From Epiperipatus broadwayi (taxonomy: Eukaryota > Onychophora > Udeonychophora > Euonychophora > Peripatidae): a stretch of DNA of 64,000 bases. Positions 38,113-49,316 of the stretch are shown here, piece after piece (position 1 is the stretch's first letter; the number at the start of each line of letters is the position of its first letter). The notes under the pieces were generated by a model that saw nothing but the letters and a program-made list of their open reading frames with translations, searched no databases and had not been told where the DNA came from. A program made the position numbers and the translations under genes. Location of the stretch: NCBI GenBank assembly GCA_028023455.1, contig JAQFVV010012400.1, positions 14,207,748 to 14,271,747 of the forward strand. The letters are read 5' to 3'.

Positions 38113-38262
38113 CTCGGTGATTACGATTAAGCGATAATAAAAATTTGTTCGGGAGTTTGAAAGAAGTTCAAATACTAGAAGTCTTAGAAGCTGCGCCATG
38201 AACTATGGACCTTGAGTTCCACTGTCTGCCAGTCTATTACTGCATCAAATAATACAAGGCAT
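38113..38262 (+). repeat. tRNA-derived SINE-like sequence in ALIX intron 3
   Basis: It has an A-box-like tacgattaagcg and a B-box-like agttcaaatact at tRNA-like spacing, followed by a body with gaccttgagttccact that recurs at 30203. It is a decayed pol III retroposon, and a weak tRNA resemblance remains. Confidence 0.5.
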
Positions 38263-38725
38263 TAAATGATAATTATAACTATTGTTAAAATGTTGATTCA
38301 GATATATGCAGTTGTCAATGTTTCATATAATATTGGGGCCAATTTAATACTTGCTCTAAAGAAGAAAATGGTTCAATTGAATAATCTTTCAGATTCTAAA
38401 AGAAAATGTCAGCTTTTGCATTTCTGGGCTATTAATTGTAAATTTTTTAATCATTTGAAACCAATAAATAGAACCAGAACATTTTAATATGTAATGTAAG
38501 AAGGTTTTCATCTGCTCCTATTGTAAAGATATCATTAGTCAATAATGTTTACTCTAAAGAGAGAACTATCAAATATATTACCAAATAAAATTAAATTATA
38601 CTATGAATAAATACTTTTTTAATAAAAGAACAAATCACTTTTTAAAAATGGTATTTAATTTTTCATTATATAGTCAGCTGCATTATGCATCAGATAGATA
38701 TCAATGTACTCAATTAGCAAGACAG

Positions 38726-38745
38726 TTTTTTTTTTTTTTTTTTTT
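38726..38745. repeat. T20 tract
   Basis: An uninterrupted run of 20 T about 190 bp before exon D. It produces a poly-Phe stretch in a false frame. Confidence 0.95.
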
Positions 38746-38938
38746 ACAATTATTGAGATTTGTCAAGTATTTATTTACACCATATAGGAAATATTTTAGC
38801 AACAACAATAGATCACGTTCTTATAACACTAACAGATATTATTATGCTAAAACAAATGTTATTCTTTTCAGAATTCAAAATTTATTTTTTAGTTATTCTT
38901 ATTTCAGTTCTTTTTTGTTTGTTTGTTCTTTTGTTTAG

Positions 38939-39092
38939 CAAGCATGTGGAATTTTTACCTATTTGAAAGAGAACATTTTAGTTCAAATACCTCAGGACCC
39001 AACACCTGATCTCTGTCCTGATACTTTGAGTGCCCTTGCTGGGTTAATGCTTGCACAAGCTCAGGAAGCTTTCTTTTTCAAAGCAGCAAATG
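38939..39092 (+). CDS. PDCD6IP: ALIX exon D (Bro1 domain)
   Basis: A T-rich acceptor ending tttag is followed by QACGIFTYLKENIL, then PDLCPDTLSALAGLMLAQAQ and EAFFFKAAN, ending with one base of a split Asp codon before gtatgt. It matches human residues about 156-205 (SPDTVGTL...MLAQAQEVFFLKA). The Phe equivalent to human Phe199 at the CHMP4 site is kept. It enters in phase 0 and leaves in phase 1. An internal ATG opens a frame from 38963, but the exon clearly begins at 38939. Confidence 0.96.
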
Positions 39093-40316
39093 GTATGTAT
39101 ATTTATATTAGTAAAGATATATTCTCACAAGTTATATTTATTTGAAAATAGAACTTATTAACCTTATATATTACCCCAATTTATCTTCATACAGAGAACA
39201 ACATACACTTCTACATATATATAAGTTTAATCAAAAACTTTTTACAGATATATACAACTAGGTGCATATATGTAAGTAAAAGGTGAAACAGGCTTCAAAT
39301 AGCCCACTGCAGGAAAAATCTTTTCCGCTGCCTTTATCTATATTGGTTTCAATATATTTATTTATTTTTAAGAATTTTTACAAATATCTTCTTCACTTGA
39401 ATCCAGGATGTTGTGTGAAATTCCAAGAATTCAAGTGCCAGTTTGAACATAACAGTTCTATTCCAATTAATTGAACTCATTTGATAATTGATTGAAATAT
39501 CTTTAGCTCTTAAATCTATCATTTTTATACATGCATTATTTTCTCTCTATTATAATAGTCCTCAGATCATTCATGCTCACTTTTGATACTCTCATTCACA
39601 TCATCCTTTTAATGTTGTTTATAATTGACTTATTTTGACTCTTTTACTTGGATTACCATATTATTATTTTTGGAAGGCATTCCACTTCATAATCATTTAG
39701 ACATTTCCAACCTTTACTGGCTATCTCTTTTGCACATCATTCATTATATCTTTCTTGATTGAAATTTTTGTCACTAATTTTTTTTGTTATTTTATCCATT
39801 CTTTTTTTCCTCAAAAATGTAATTCTATATTTTTTTTTACATCAATATATTACATATTCTAATTTTGTTGTTCATTTTACCTGGGCTAATCTTAAGAAAT
39901 TAAATTTAGAGTTTTCGCAATATTCCATTTTTTTTATGTATCATCGTATTCTGCTATTTCTTTTCTACTTAAATATAATTCTGAGATGTTTTGTTTTTTA
40001 TTTCTATCCTTTCAATATCCTATTCTTTCCATATCAGATTCTAATTCTCTCCTTTTCTACTATTCATTATTTACATTTTTTATATTCATTTTTATATCTG
40101 CAATGTAGTATTTTTCTAAAAATTTACTAATCATAGAGTTTAGCAATTCTGCATCTTCTTGTTAATAAAAAACTAATTTAATCAATATATATTATTATTT
40201 TAGATTCAGATGCAATAATATTAATCTAATCCTCTGCTATCTTTAAATTTAAAAATCATTGATATTTATGCTTAAATAGAATAAATCTTGAATATATTTC
40301 ATAATTAACTGTTATT
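39093..40316. other. ALIX intron 4 left of the RTE
   Basis: T-rich intron DNA. The Phe-rich frame at 39759-40130 reflects T runs, not a gene. Confidence 0.6.
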
Positions 40317-40328
40317 AGATAACGTTTT
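40317..40328. repeat. Left target-site duplication of the RTE
   Basis: The 12 bases agataacgtttt are repeated exactly at 43624-43635. They mark the 5' end of the retrotransposon at 40329. Confidence 0.92.
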
Positions 40329-40668
40329 TGTTTTTTTTTTTGGGCTGCAGAAAGGAGTTTGCTATTAACTGAAAGGAGACCCTTTGATTCCTCTTGGAGG
40401 CCTTAAAGGAACCGAGCAGGGCAAATTCCTAATGTCCACTCCATACGTTCTTGTCGTTGCAGCTGTTATTACTATGTGATTATTCATATAGTATACGAAC
40501 ATGGATGGGCTGCTCACCAACACGCATTAGCTAGCGTGGTGAGTTTATTGGCTTTTTACCTCTGAGTTTAAGATCAAGAAACACCATGGTCTTTCTTCTC
40601 AGTGCCTGATAAGGCAGAATGAATGTTTGTGTAAATGATAAATATTTTTCCAATACATATATACAATT

Positions 40669-41619
40669 ATGACAGACAAAAATAAAGCATGGCCCTTATT
40701 CCCAGAAGGCTATAAAGTCACCAACCAAGGCAGCGGTTGGTGGCCGAAGGCGGAGGGTGCTAAGAATCCCCTGATTGCGGACCCAGGCTGCCATTTGATG
40801 ACGACTTTTTATTTAGGTACTTACAACTGCAGATCACTTTCAAGTGAAGGAAGATTGCAAGAATTAGAAGAAGAACTGTCTTATATTAAATGGGACATTA
40901 TTGGACTTTGTGAAGTTAGAAGAAAAGAAGAAGAAACAATTGATTTAAAAAGTGGACATATACTCTATTATAAAGGCACACATATTGGAAATACAAGTGG
41001 AGTAGGATTCATTATAAATAAAAAGTGGAAGAACAATATTGTGGAGATTGATGGTGTATTGGACAGAGTGGCAAGATTAGTTATACAACTTAATAGCAGA
41101 TACCAAATGCAGATAATTCAGGTTTATGCCCCAACAAGTTCTCATAGTGATGAAGTAGTAGAAGATTTTTATATGGATGTACAAAAGGCTTTTGATCAGA
41201 GTAAACAACATTTTAAAATTGTTATGGGAGACTTTAATGCTAGAATTGGTAGACAAATGAAAGATGAAATTGCTGTAGGTAATTTTGGTTATGGTAATAG
41301 AAATGAGAGAGGACATAGACTTGTGGAGTTTGCAGAAAAAGAAAAACTTTATATTATGAATTCATTTTTTGAGAAAAATGTTAAAAGGAAATGGACATGG
41401 AAGCATCCAAATGAAGGTACAGCAGAATTGGATTATATTTTGACTAACAGAAAATACATATTTCAAGATTGTAATGTTCTTAATAAATTTAACACAGGAA
41501 GTGATCATCGATTAGTAAGGTGTAAGTTACGTGTTAATGTAAAACTAGAGAGACAAAAATTATTAAGAAAAACAATATTTACAGTTGATATTCCTAATCT
41601 TCAGAAACATTGTAATTAA
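40669..41619 (+). pseudogene. RTE ORF part 1: apurinic-type endonuclease domain
   Basis: From the ATG at 40669, 316 codons run to a premature TAA at 41617. A leader of about 40 residues precedes an exonuclease/endonuclease/phosphatase fold. Motifs in order: YNCRSLSSEGR (~52), the catalytic Glu in GLCEVRR (~80), QVYAPTS (~151), MGDFNARIG (~186) and SDHRLVR near the end (~282). The family nicks target DNA to prime reverse transcription. The frame continues without a shift after the TAA, so this is one nonsense mutation in a single polyprotein, not a natural ORF end. Confidence 0.92.
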
Positions 41620-43198
41620 TTTAAATTAGAACTTACAAATAGGTTTCAAGTGTTAGGAGATTTTGAACATGATTCAGATTTGAATGAAATTAATATGAAA
41701 ATAACTGATACACTTTTAAAAACTGCAACAAACATAGCTGGTAGAAAAAAGCAGCAATTGACTAATAAAATTTCTACTGAGACTAGAGAATTTATGAAGA
41801 AAAGAAGGAATATGAAGATATACAAAAATGATGTATTAAAAAGAATTGAATATCTCGAATTTTGTAAAATGGTACGGAAAAGAGTTGAAAATGATATAAG
41901 AAAGTATAACTGTGAAATAGCAAGGAAAGCTGTAGAAGAAAATAAAAGTCTCAAAAATGTTAAACAACATTTTGGTATTGGTAGGAAATTTATATCTGCA
42001 ATAAGAAAAAAAGATGGAATTATTACTAAAAAGAGAGATGACATCATGAAATTGGTAGAAGATTTTTATCAAGAATTATATGGTAATAAAGAACAAGTAC
42101 CTCCTATATCTATTACATCTTCCGAATTGCCCAGAATTTTAAATGAAGAAGTGGGACATGCAATTAAGTATATGAAGAAAGGAAAGGCTCCAGGAAATGA
42201 TGGAATTATAATTGATATATTAAAAGAAGCAGGTGAAGAAATAGAAACAATTTTAGCAAAGTTATATACCAAATGTCTAAATGATAAAGATGTACCGGAA
42301 GATTGGAAGAATGCAGTAATAATATTAATATTTAAAAAAGGTGATAAAGAAGATATTAGAAATTACAGACCTATCAGTCTTTTATCAGTTTTATATAAAA
42401 ATTTTACCAAGATAATTATAACTCGTCTACAAAGAACTTTGGATTTCCACCAACCAAGAGAACAAGCTGGATTTAAAAGTGGTTTTAGTACAATAGATCA
42501 TATCCAGGTATTGAGAGAAGTCATAGAAAGGACAAACGAATATGAGTTGTCATTATGTTTTGGATTTGTAGATTATGAAAAGGCATTCGATTCTATACAC
42601 ATTTCTTCAGTGATTAAAGCATTGGATCATCAAGGTATAGATCCAGGATATTGTCATATTTTAAAGAATGTTTATAAAAATGCAACAGCAACAATTAGAT
42701 TACATAATGATACTGGAAAAATCAACATTGAGAAAGGTGTAAGACAAGGTGACTCCATATCTCCAAAACTCTTTACAGCAGTGCTGCAAGAAGTATTTTG
42801 TGGATTAAAATGGGAAACTAAAGGAGTGAAAGTAAATGGAGAGTATTTAAGTCATTTAGATTTCGCAGATGATGTAGTTGTTTTTGCAAATAATGCTTCA
42901 GAGCTGCAGGAAATGTTGCAGGAGTTAGCAGATGGAAGTAGAAAAGTAGGACTAAAGATAAATGTTAAAAAGACTAAAGTAATGTTTAATCGATTTGCTC
43001 AAAATATGAAAATAAAGATTGATTATGAAGAATTAGAAGAAGTTAACAGTTACAAATACCTTGGTCAGATTATTAATACAGATGGAAACATAATGGAGGA
43101 AATTAATCATAGAATTAAACTTGGTTGGAGTGCTTTTGGTAGAAATAACTTGATACTAAAAGGAAATATGCCTATGTGTTTGAAAAGGATGGTTTTTA
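41620..43198 (+). pseudogene. RTE ORF part 2: reverse transcriptase domain
   Basis: In the same frame as part 1, beginning right after the stop; the first ATG is at 41650. RT motifs in order: GKAPGNDGI, NYRPISLLS, GFKSGFSTIDHI, GFVDYEKAFDS (catalytic Asp), GVRQGDSISP, the LDFADDVVVF box with two catalytic Asp (FADD at 42861-42872), LKINVKKTKVM and YKYLGQI. The active site is intact. A loss of about 14 bases near 43196-43200, judged against the relic at 3850-3875, shifts the frame and leads to a stop at 43219-43221. Confidence 0.92.
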
Positions 43199-43612
43199 CC
43201 AGTTCTTACTTATGGATCTGAGACTTGGACACTTAATAGAAGAGCAATACAGAGACTTCAGACCACTCAAAGGAGTATGGAGAGATGTATGTTGGGAGTT
43301 ACAAGAAGAGATCGAAAACGCAATGTATGGGTAAGACAACAAACAGATGTTACTGACCTTATTGAAAAAATTAAAAGATTGAAATGGAGTTGGGCTGGAC
43401 ATATTGCTAGAAGAGATGATAATAGATGGACAATTGAAATTTTAAACTGGATTCCAAGAGATTGTAAAAGACCCAGAAAGAGACCACGTGTGAGATGGAT
43501 GGATGAAATAAGAAAATGTGCAGGGGTGTTGTGGAGAAGAGAAGCTAAAGATTGGAGAAGATGGATTAAACTTGGAGAGACCTTCATCCTGCAGTGGATT
43601 GATAATGGTTGA
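43199..43612 (+). pseudogene. RTE ORF part 3: C-terminal region after the frameshift
   Basis: In the next frame (starting cca at 43199) the family sequence continues: LTYGSETWTLNRR, RRDRKRNVWVRQQ, KWSWAGHIARRDDNRW, RPRVRWMDEIRK and DWRRWIKLGE, ending at TGA 43610-43612. The WAGH(I/V)AR and RWxDEI segments are typical of the region downstream of RT in RTE-like elements. Without the 14-base loss it would be fused to part 2. Confidence 0.9.
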
Positions 43613-43623
43613 TGATGATGATG

Positions 43624-43635
43624 AGATAACGTTTT
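43624..43635. repeat. Right target-site duplication of the RTE
   Basis: An exact copy of 40317-40328, directly after the tga-repeat tail. It fixes the 3' end of the element. Confidence 0.92.
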
Positions 43636-45660
43636 AAATATACTGCATTTTATAACTGCTATTCAGCACTTTTACCCTTCGAACAAATGAATAAAGATGT
43701 CAGAAAAAAAGATCCTAAAATACCTTTCCACTTAACCAATAATCATCAGCTTGAAGTATGAAAGTATTAAATTGTGATTCCTATAAAATATACTTAAAAT
43801 ATTTCACATGTATAAAGAAAAAAGATTGGCATTAAGTGAATAAATATTTAATAAGAAGTTATATATTGAACTTCAGTATTATTTAAAGGGTACATCTGGT
43901 CTTAAAAATCATATTTATGTTAAGCACATACACAAAGAAAAAGACCTTTCTGTTCTAGCCTAATAAATAATCATTAATGTATTTATCTAAAGATAGTAAA
44001 TCATCATTGGGTATTGAATTTTTGCAATATATATCAGATGAATCTTGAACATTGATGAACCCATTTGAGTTGGTGTTTTAACATGGATCAATCCATTAGG
44101 GCAGATCAGCCAAAATGCATCTTGAGAGCCCTTTCACTTTTTTTCATGACTTCTGTGTTATGGCACTATAGATATTAGTTTGCAATTAGTTTCATTATTA
44201 TGAATCAAGTTGTCTGCCTGCTGAAATAAAATATTTAGGATTGTTTACATTAAATTGCCTGCCTGAAGCTGTGTTGGAATAAATAGGTCTAGAGTTCTGT
44301 GACTATCCTATTAAACTTGATCATTATTAATAGTTTATAATTGTTAGCCATTCTTTTCTAGATAAGGACTTTAACTCCTGATAGGCTGCAAACATAAATC
44401 TTATAGCAACCTATTCACTTAAATATTAAGTAGTATTATAATTAGAAGTTCTTCGGGTTTTTTTTTCATCAACATAATAAGTAGCTACTTATTTTAACTT
44501 ATGATATTCTAGTGCAGTTTATTTAAGAGAAATTTCAGATTTAGGAAGAATGTGATTATTAAAATATATGATCTTAGTGAGAGTAATATGCCCTAAAATC
44601 TTCATATTATCAATAAAATCTGAGATAAATGGAAGTCAGTTGCTAATCCATCAGCTATTAGGACAGCTATTACAGGACAGGCAAAATCACTTTATTTTGT
44701 CTACGCATTCTCTTGCAAGAATATTTTTGTAACAAAGAACTTTAAATTGACTGTAGAATGAGCATTCCTTATACTCTTGCTCTATTTTTACATATGTCAG
44801 TTGGCAAAGAATGAATCAATTATTCAGATATTGTTTATCATGATACCACTTTCTGACTTTGGACTTTTGTTTTTAATCATCCTTATTTACATATCTACTA
44901 AGTCACTTAGAAAGTCAGTGATATTTATGTATTGAAGTTGCAAACAGAATATGAGTTTCATTATTAATTGATTAAACAGATATTTTCTTTCTTTAGCTGG
45001 AAATTGGTCTTGAAATTTTTAGCTTTTGAGTTGGTCATTTTTACTACTGAACTAAAATGTTTGGTTTACTTTTAATTATGTGCCAATGATTGTTTTTCAG
45101 ATTACATTAGACAAGAAAAAAAAAAAGAATTAGCATCTCAATAATCAACTGAAATGCTTTATTTGGAAGTTAAATACTATGGTCTTAAAGAGCAAAATAA
45201 AAAGTAAAAAAAATATATTTTGTACTAGTAATTAAATAAGATGATAACAACTTACTTTATTAAGACATTTGTTATAAATAAGAAAAGATGTAACAGTGAA
45301 ACTAAGTATAATTCAGTGATTGACATTTATTTTTATTTATATAATTTATGCAGGTGCCACTAACTTTAACTTTCAGGAAATAAACCAACTCATGTATATT
45401 TAAAACAATATTTTATTTCACCATAAAACAGTGACCATCACAAACGATACCCATTTGTAATGCCAGGCTAGATTGCGAAAAACACAAGGTTTCCTTATTA
45501 AGTTATAATCTTCATTTACATTAATATTAATATATTTATAGATAATAAAATACATTCATCATACATCAAATCCTGACTTCAATAAACTTAAAACACAACT
45601 GAACTCATAAATATAAACCTTTCCTCAACTCACATATTTCCTAGTCTCAACACATACATA
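43636..45660. other. ALIX intron 4, right of the RTE, no gene
   Basis: Intron DNA, AT-rich, with no recognised element. Part of 44000-44340 is more complex but not identifiable. Confidence 0.5.
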
Positions 45661-45670
45661 TATTCTATAT

Positions 45671-45921
45671 GGAATAGACATCAATGTTATCTTAACATAT
45701 AAGGAATGGTCCTTTTTAGATCCTAATTCAATAAAACATAACCACTCTTTATATAACAATAACTATATGGAATGGCCTTTTGATCCTATTCTAATTCAAT
45801 AAAAGATCTTTATATAACAATAACTATGAGAGTGGCCTTTTAGGTCCTAATCCCAATTTAATATAATTACAACTTATACAGGGATGGCTCATTCAGACTG
45901 ATCTCTAATTTATTAAAACTA
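45671..45921. repeat. Diverged repeat array, 52-67-bp period
   Basis: Units starting gg(a/g)atgg(c/t)c or gagtggcc at 45702, 45769, 45829 and 45881 each continue with a tcctaattcaata-like segment. Two of them also share ctttatataacaataacta. This is a local tandem array of about four imperfect units. Confidence 0.8.
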
Positions 45922-47803
45922 GATAGGAATGTGTTCTCCCATATGGATGCGAATATACGTGAACTATTTAACAGTGAACAACTGCATATACATAAATTCA
46001 TCTACATAAAATTTAATTATCAGTAATCAAATCTAGGGTTTACTAAAAACAAATGAATATGATGGATATAATTACATCTTTAACTACAATTATTCAAGAT
46101 TTGGACAATTTATGTGTGAACATTGCATTTTTATTTTCCCCCATTAGTTTTTACTCATTTAAAGTAATAATTTGTACTAACTAATTTAGTTATATTAAAA
46201 AAAAGTTGTTACAATATTATTCATTTCAATAACATATATAATAACAAATTTTTTTTTTTTTACTTTTTTTAAAATTGACAATTTCTACACATAATATTCA
46301 GAATACAAACATTAAATATAAACTTAAAATAGTTAGAATAAAGTTCAAACAGTCTTTTAAATATAAAACTTACAAAACAAAATAACTGTCATTTATTTCT
46401 TCTTTCTGATAAATATTAAACAGTTCATATTGGATTATAATATACTTTTACAAGTTCATCTCTGCTATCTGAAATGAGTATTGTTCTGCATTTTCTCTGA
46501 TGTTATTTGAAATAGTCCAAGTATTACAGGTTAGATATAGTTAGCTGGTAATGTTCCTTTCTTTTATTCCTATTCTCTAAGCATAATGAAGATTTAATAG
46601 GTCTAAATGAAAAAAGAATCCAGTCTGATAGAATAAGAAAAGAAAAACTGGTTTTATATAAAATTTAGTTCCTTCTTGAATGACTTGTTTCAATTTTTTT
46701 TCCCCCCAAAACAAATTTGCATATCACTTTGATTGCTTAGGCAAAAAAAAAATTTTTTTATAGTGAAATGAATAATAGATTGTTCATTATAATATTGATG
46801 TTATTTTTTATTTAAACTTTCATGAGAAATAAGGAAAATTTGATCAAAGCTTGTTCTTTGATCAGAGGAAGTTATATTCCTGAATAAGATTAGCATGTTG
46901 TTAAGTTGATACTATCAAATAGGTTGCCTGTTAATAACAAATAAAGGATCGTTGTTTTTTTATTTTTTTGGTACTGTTATTACCAGATATGATTGATTGA
47001 TCTATGTATGCTGAAGTACACATTTCTTTCATTTAGGCAATAGACCTGGTTTATAGGTGTTTTTGCTGAATGTGTGATGTAATGTGCTCTATTTTACAGT
47101 CTACATTGAGTCTAGAGTAACTTAAAGGTATGAGTTGGTTAAACTATTTAAATGAATAAGTTTTGAAATTTATCTTGAATATAGTCTATAAAAAAATTTG
47201 TAATTATATTACAATTGTTAGTGGCATTAAGTTATGTCCAAAATCAGATATTTTATTTTCATTTTTATTTAAAATTGCGTTAAACTAGCTCATGCAGAAA
47301 TTATTAACAGTAACATTTGGATTGTTTAATAGGATGTGTTTGTGTGCTCTGGATGTCTGATAATAAAGGTGAATTACAATATAGCATGAGTAATCTTACA
47401 ATATAGGAATCAGTAAAAGTGCTTGAAATGTCAAGAATTCAGTTCAGTACTGACCAAATTTGTATTTTGGAAAGTGCAGTGTTGATGTGTCTTACTTGAG
47501 TTTTCATATTCAAAATATTAATAGTATTAGAAATATATTTGCAATTGGAAAGCTATAGTTATTTTTAACGGAATGAAAATATGAGACTAACGGAGAAAAC
47601 AATGTTTTGAAATTAAAATAAATTTCTTTTGACATCATCTTTATGTTTGTTCTTATTTATTTTGCTACGGAGATTGAAGAGAGAATGAGAGGATTTGAAA
47701 GCAACTGCCTTTGTAGAATTTTGACTACTACAGAAATATGTTTTGAAAATGAAATTTAAAAGATGGATAAGCTCTTACATAAAGTATATGCATCTTTGAA
47801 TAA
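45922..47803. other. ALIX intron 4, no gene
   Basis: A/T-rich intron DNA. No exon-like or transposon-end sequence recognised. Confidence 0.5.
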
Positions 47804-48242
47804 TTAAAACAGGCAAAACTCACTATACGTATTGCCACACACAGCAAGCTAGAGTAATCAATGGATGCCAGAAGTCTTGTGCATAAGATCCCATCTAGTG
47901 CCTACTCATCCAATATTCCCAGACTAGTTTCTGCCTTGTGGCCTTCGTCAATGAAGAGCCTTGGATCTGAGAGCACTGCACCTAGATCTTAGGATCTAAT
48001 GCAACCCTCCAGCAGCCACCTTTTATCTCCATTTAACTACAAAACTATGAGTCTTAAACTGAAAACACCTTAATGTTTTCAATCCCAGCCCATTAACTTA
48101 TATAGTCATATGGGTCTGAACTCAGTTCAGCACCCATATATTTTGGTGTCTTTGGTTCTTTATGCACAAGCCTTCTGGCATCCATTGATTACTCTAGCTT
48201 GCTGTGTGTAGCAATACATATAGTGAGTTTTGCCTGTTTTAA
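47804..48242. mobile_element. 439-bp element with 83-bp terminal inverted repeats
   Basis: The left end 47804-47886 and right end 48160-48242 are reverse complements with few mismatches; both start ttaaaacaggcaaaactcac. TTAA at each tip could be a target duplication of a piggyBac-type MITE. Alternatively it is a head-to-head pair of the SINE-like family also seen at 11.95, 12.6, 14.6, 31.8 and 59.4 kb, because the arms contain that family's tail (tccattgattactctagctt) and the inner left part its body. No ORF. Confidence 0.8.
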
Positions 48243-48609
48243 CAAGTTATACACAAGCATAAGATGTGGTGGTCATGTGATGTTTATTATCTTTGAATAA
48301 TGTTATACAGTGTATATGTTGTACAATAATACTGTATTAATAATAATAGCAAAAAAAAATAAACGTTTGTCATCAGTCATTTTTAAAGAAATTCACAGAA
48401 AGCAATAAAATATCAAGGAAAAATAAAATATTCACAAATGTGTATGGAAAATGGGAAATGTTTTACATACATGTGAAATATTGTAATTTTAGTTTTATGT
48501 ATTTTGTAATAGAGTAAATTTTCAGGGACTTGTTATATATGTTTTCACTTAATATATTTGTATACTTCTAGAATAAAATTTTTTACCCTGTTTTTCTGCA
48601 ATAATTGTA

Positions 48610-49026
48610 ATGGATCAAAAAATGTTATAACATTTTTAATAAGATAGGTTTGAATTTATAATAAAGAAAATTTATTTAAAGCTGAGCGCTTTCAATACTG
48701 AGCAGTATCATAATCATAGCATTATGTAACTAAATTTAAAGTTACTTTTGAATATTAAATAATAGATTATTATAAAGTTGAATTTTTAGCTACTTGTAGC
48801 AGCCACTTTCATCATTAATATGTAAATCTATGCCTAAAAATTCAATTTTATGATAATCTATTATTTAATATTCAAAAGTAACTTTAAATCTAGATCTCAA
48901 CTTCTTTTAGTCACATAACGCTATGATTATGATACTACTCACGTGCACAATTTTAAATAAATTTTCTTTGTTGCAAATTTCAAACCTGTTTTGTTATTAA
49001 AAATGTTTAAACATTTTTTGAACCAT
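48610..49026. mobile_element. 417-bp fold-back element just before ALIX exon E
   Basis: The arms, about 180-190 bases each, pair with moderate mismatch. Well-conserved blocks include gaaaatttatttaaa, agtatcataatcatagc and a long identical core covering taaagttacttttgaatatt and the adjacent aaataatagatta. The loop is near 48790-48835. It ends about 180 bp upstream of exon E. It is a MITE-like palindrome with no coding capacity. Confidence 0.85.
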
Positions 49027-49206
49027 TATATAAGATTGGCATTATTGTAAGAAAAGGTGGGATGTTATTTGCAAATGCATTTGATAATTTTTGGGGGAAT
49101 TGGCTTTCAAATTATCTTAATAATGTTACATATTTTAAAATCTGCAAAATTATTTGCGATCTTGTCAAAAATTATTAGAATCTCATCTAAATTACATATA
49201 TTTTAG

Positions 49207-49316
49207 ATAAAATGAAGGATAGCATTATAGCAAAAGTGGCTGCCCAGTGTGAAGACTTATATGCTGAAGCTTTGAAACAGTTGCAGAGAGACTCATTACG
49301 TCATTTATGGGATAAA
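49207..49316 (+). CDS. PDCD6IP: ALIX exon E (Bro1 domain)
   Basis: The acceptor ttttag completes the split Asp codon from exon D, then reads [30 protein letters not shown] and HLWDK. It matches human residues 206-242 (DKMKDAIIAKLANQ). The Ile equivalent to CHMP4-contact Ile212 is kept, while the Leu216 position is Val. It enters in phase 1 and leaves in phase 0 at a weak donor, gtaaat. Read-through past that donor gives a false longer frame to 49412. Confidence 0.95.

Larger units (their letters stand above)
40329..43623 (+). mobile_element. Full-length RTE-clade non-LTR retrotransposon, disabled
   Basis: The 3,295-bp element is bounded by the 12-bp duplication, about the usual full length for RTE elements. 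It has a 5' leader of about 340 bp (G+C-richer than the intron), one long reading frame for endonuclease plus reverse transcriptase, almost no 3' UTR and a (tga)n-type tail that overlaps the stop codon, all typical of RTE. It lies in ALIX intron 4 in the sense orientation. The perfect duplication indicates a fairly young insertion, yet the frame carries an in-frame stop (41617-41619) and a frameshift near 43197, so this copy is not autonomous. Confidence 0.93.

Noticed and set aside
38603-38938. A 111-codon frame on the + strand before ALIX exon D
   Set aside because: It runs through a T20 tract (poly-Phe), is Phe/Tyr/Asn-rich by composition, ends exactly at the intron-exon border region and has no family match. 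It is intron.
39759-40130. A 123-codon frame, hydrophobic and Phe/Ile/Leu-rich
   Set aside because: The composition follows from T-rich intron DNA. No signal peptide plus domain logic, no conserved motif.
41077-43587. Several minus-strand frames of 67-133 codons over the RTE
   Set aside because: They are antisense shadows of the RTE ORF, whose motifs on the + strand are unmistakable.
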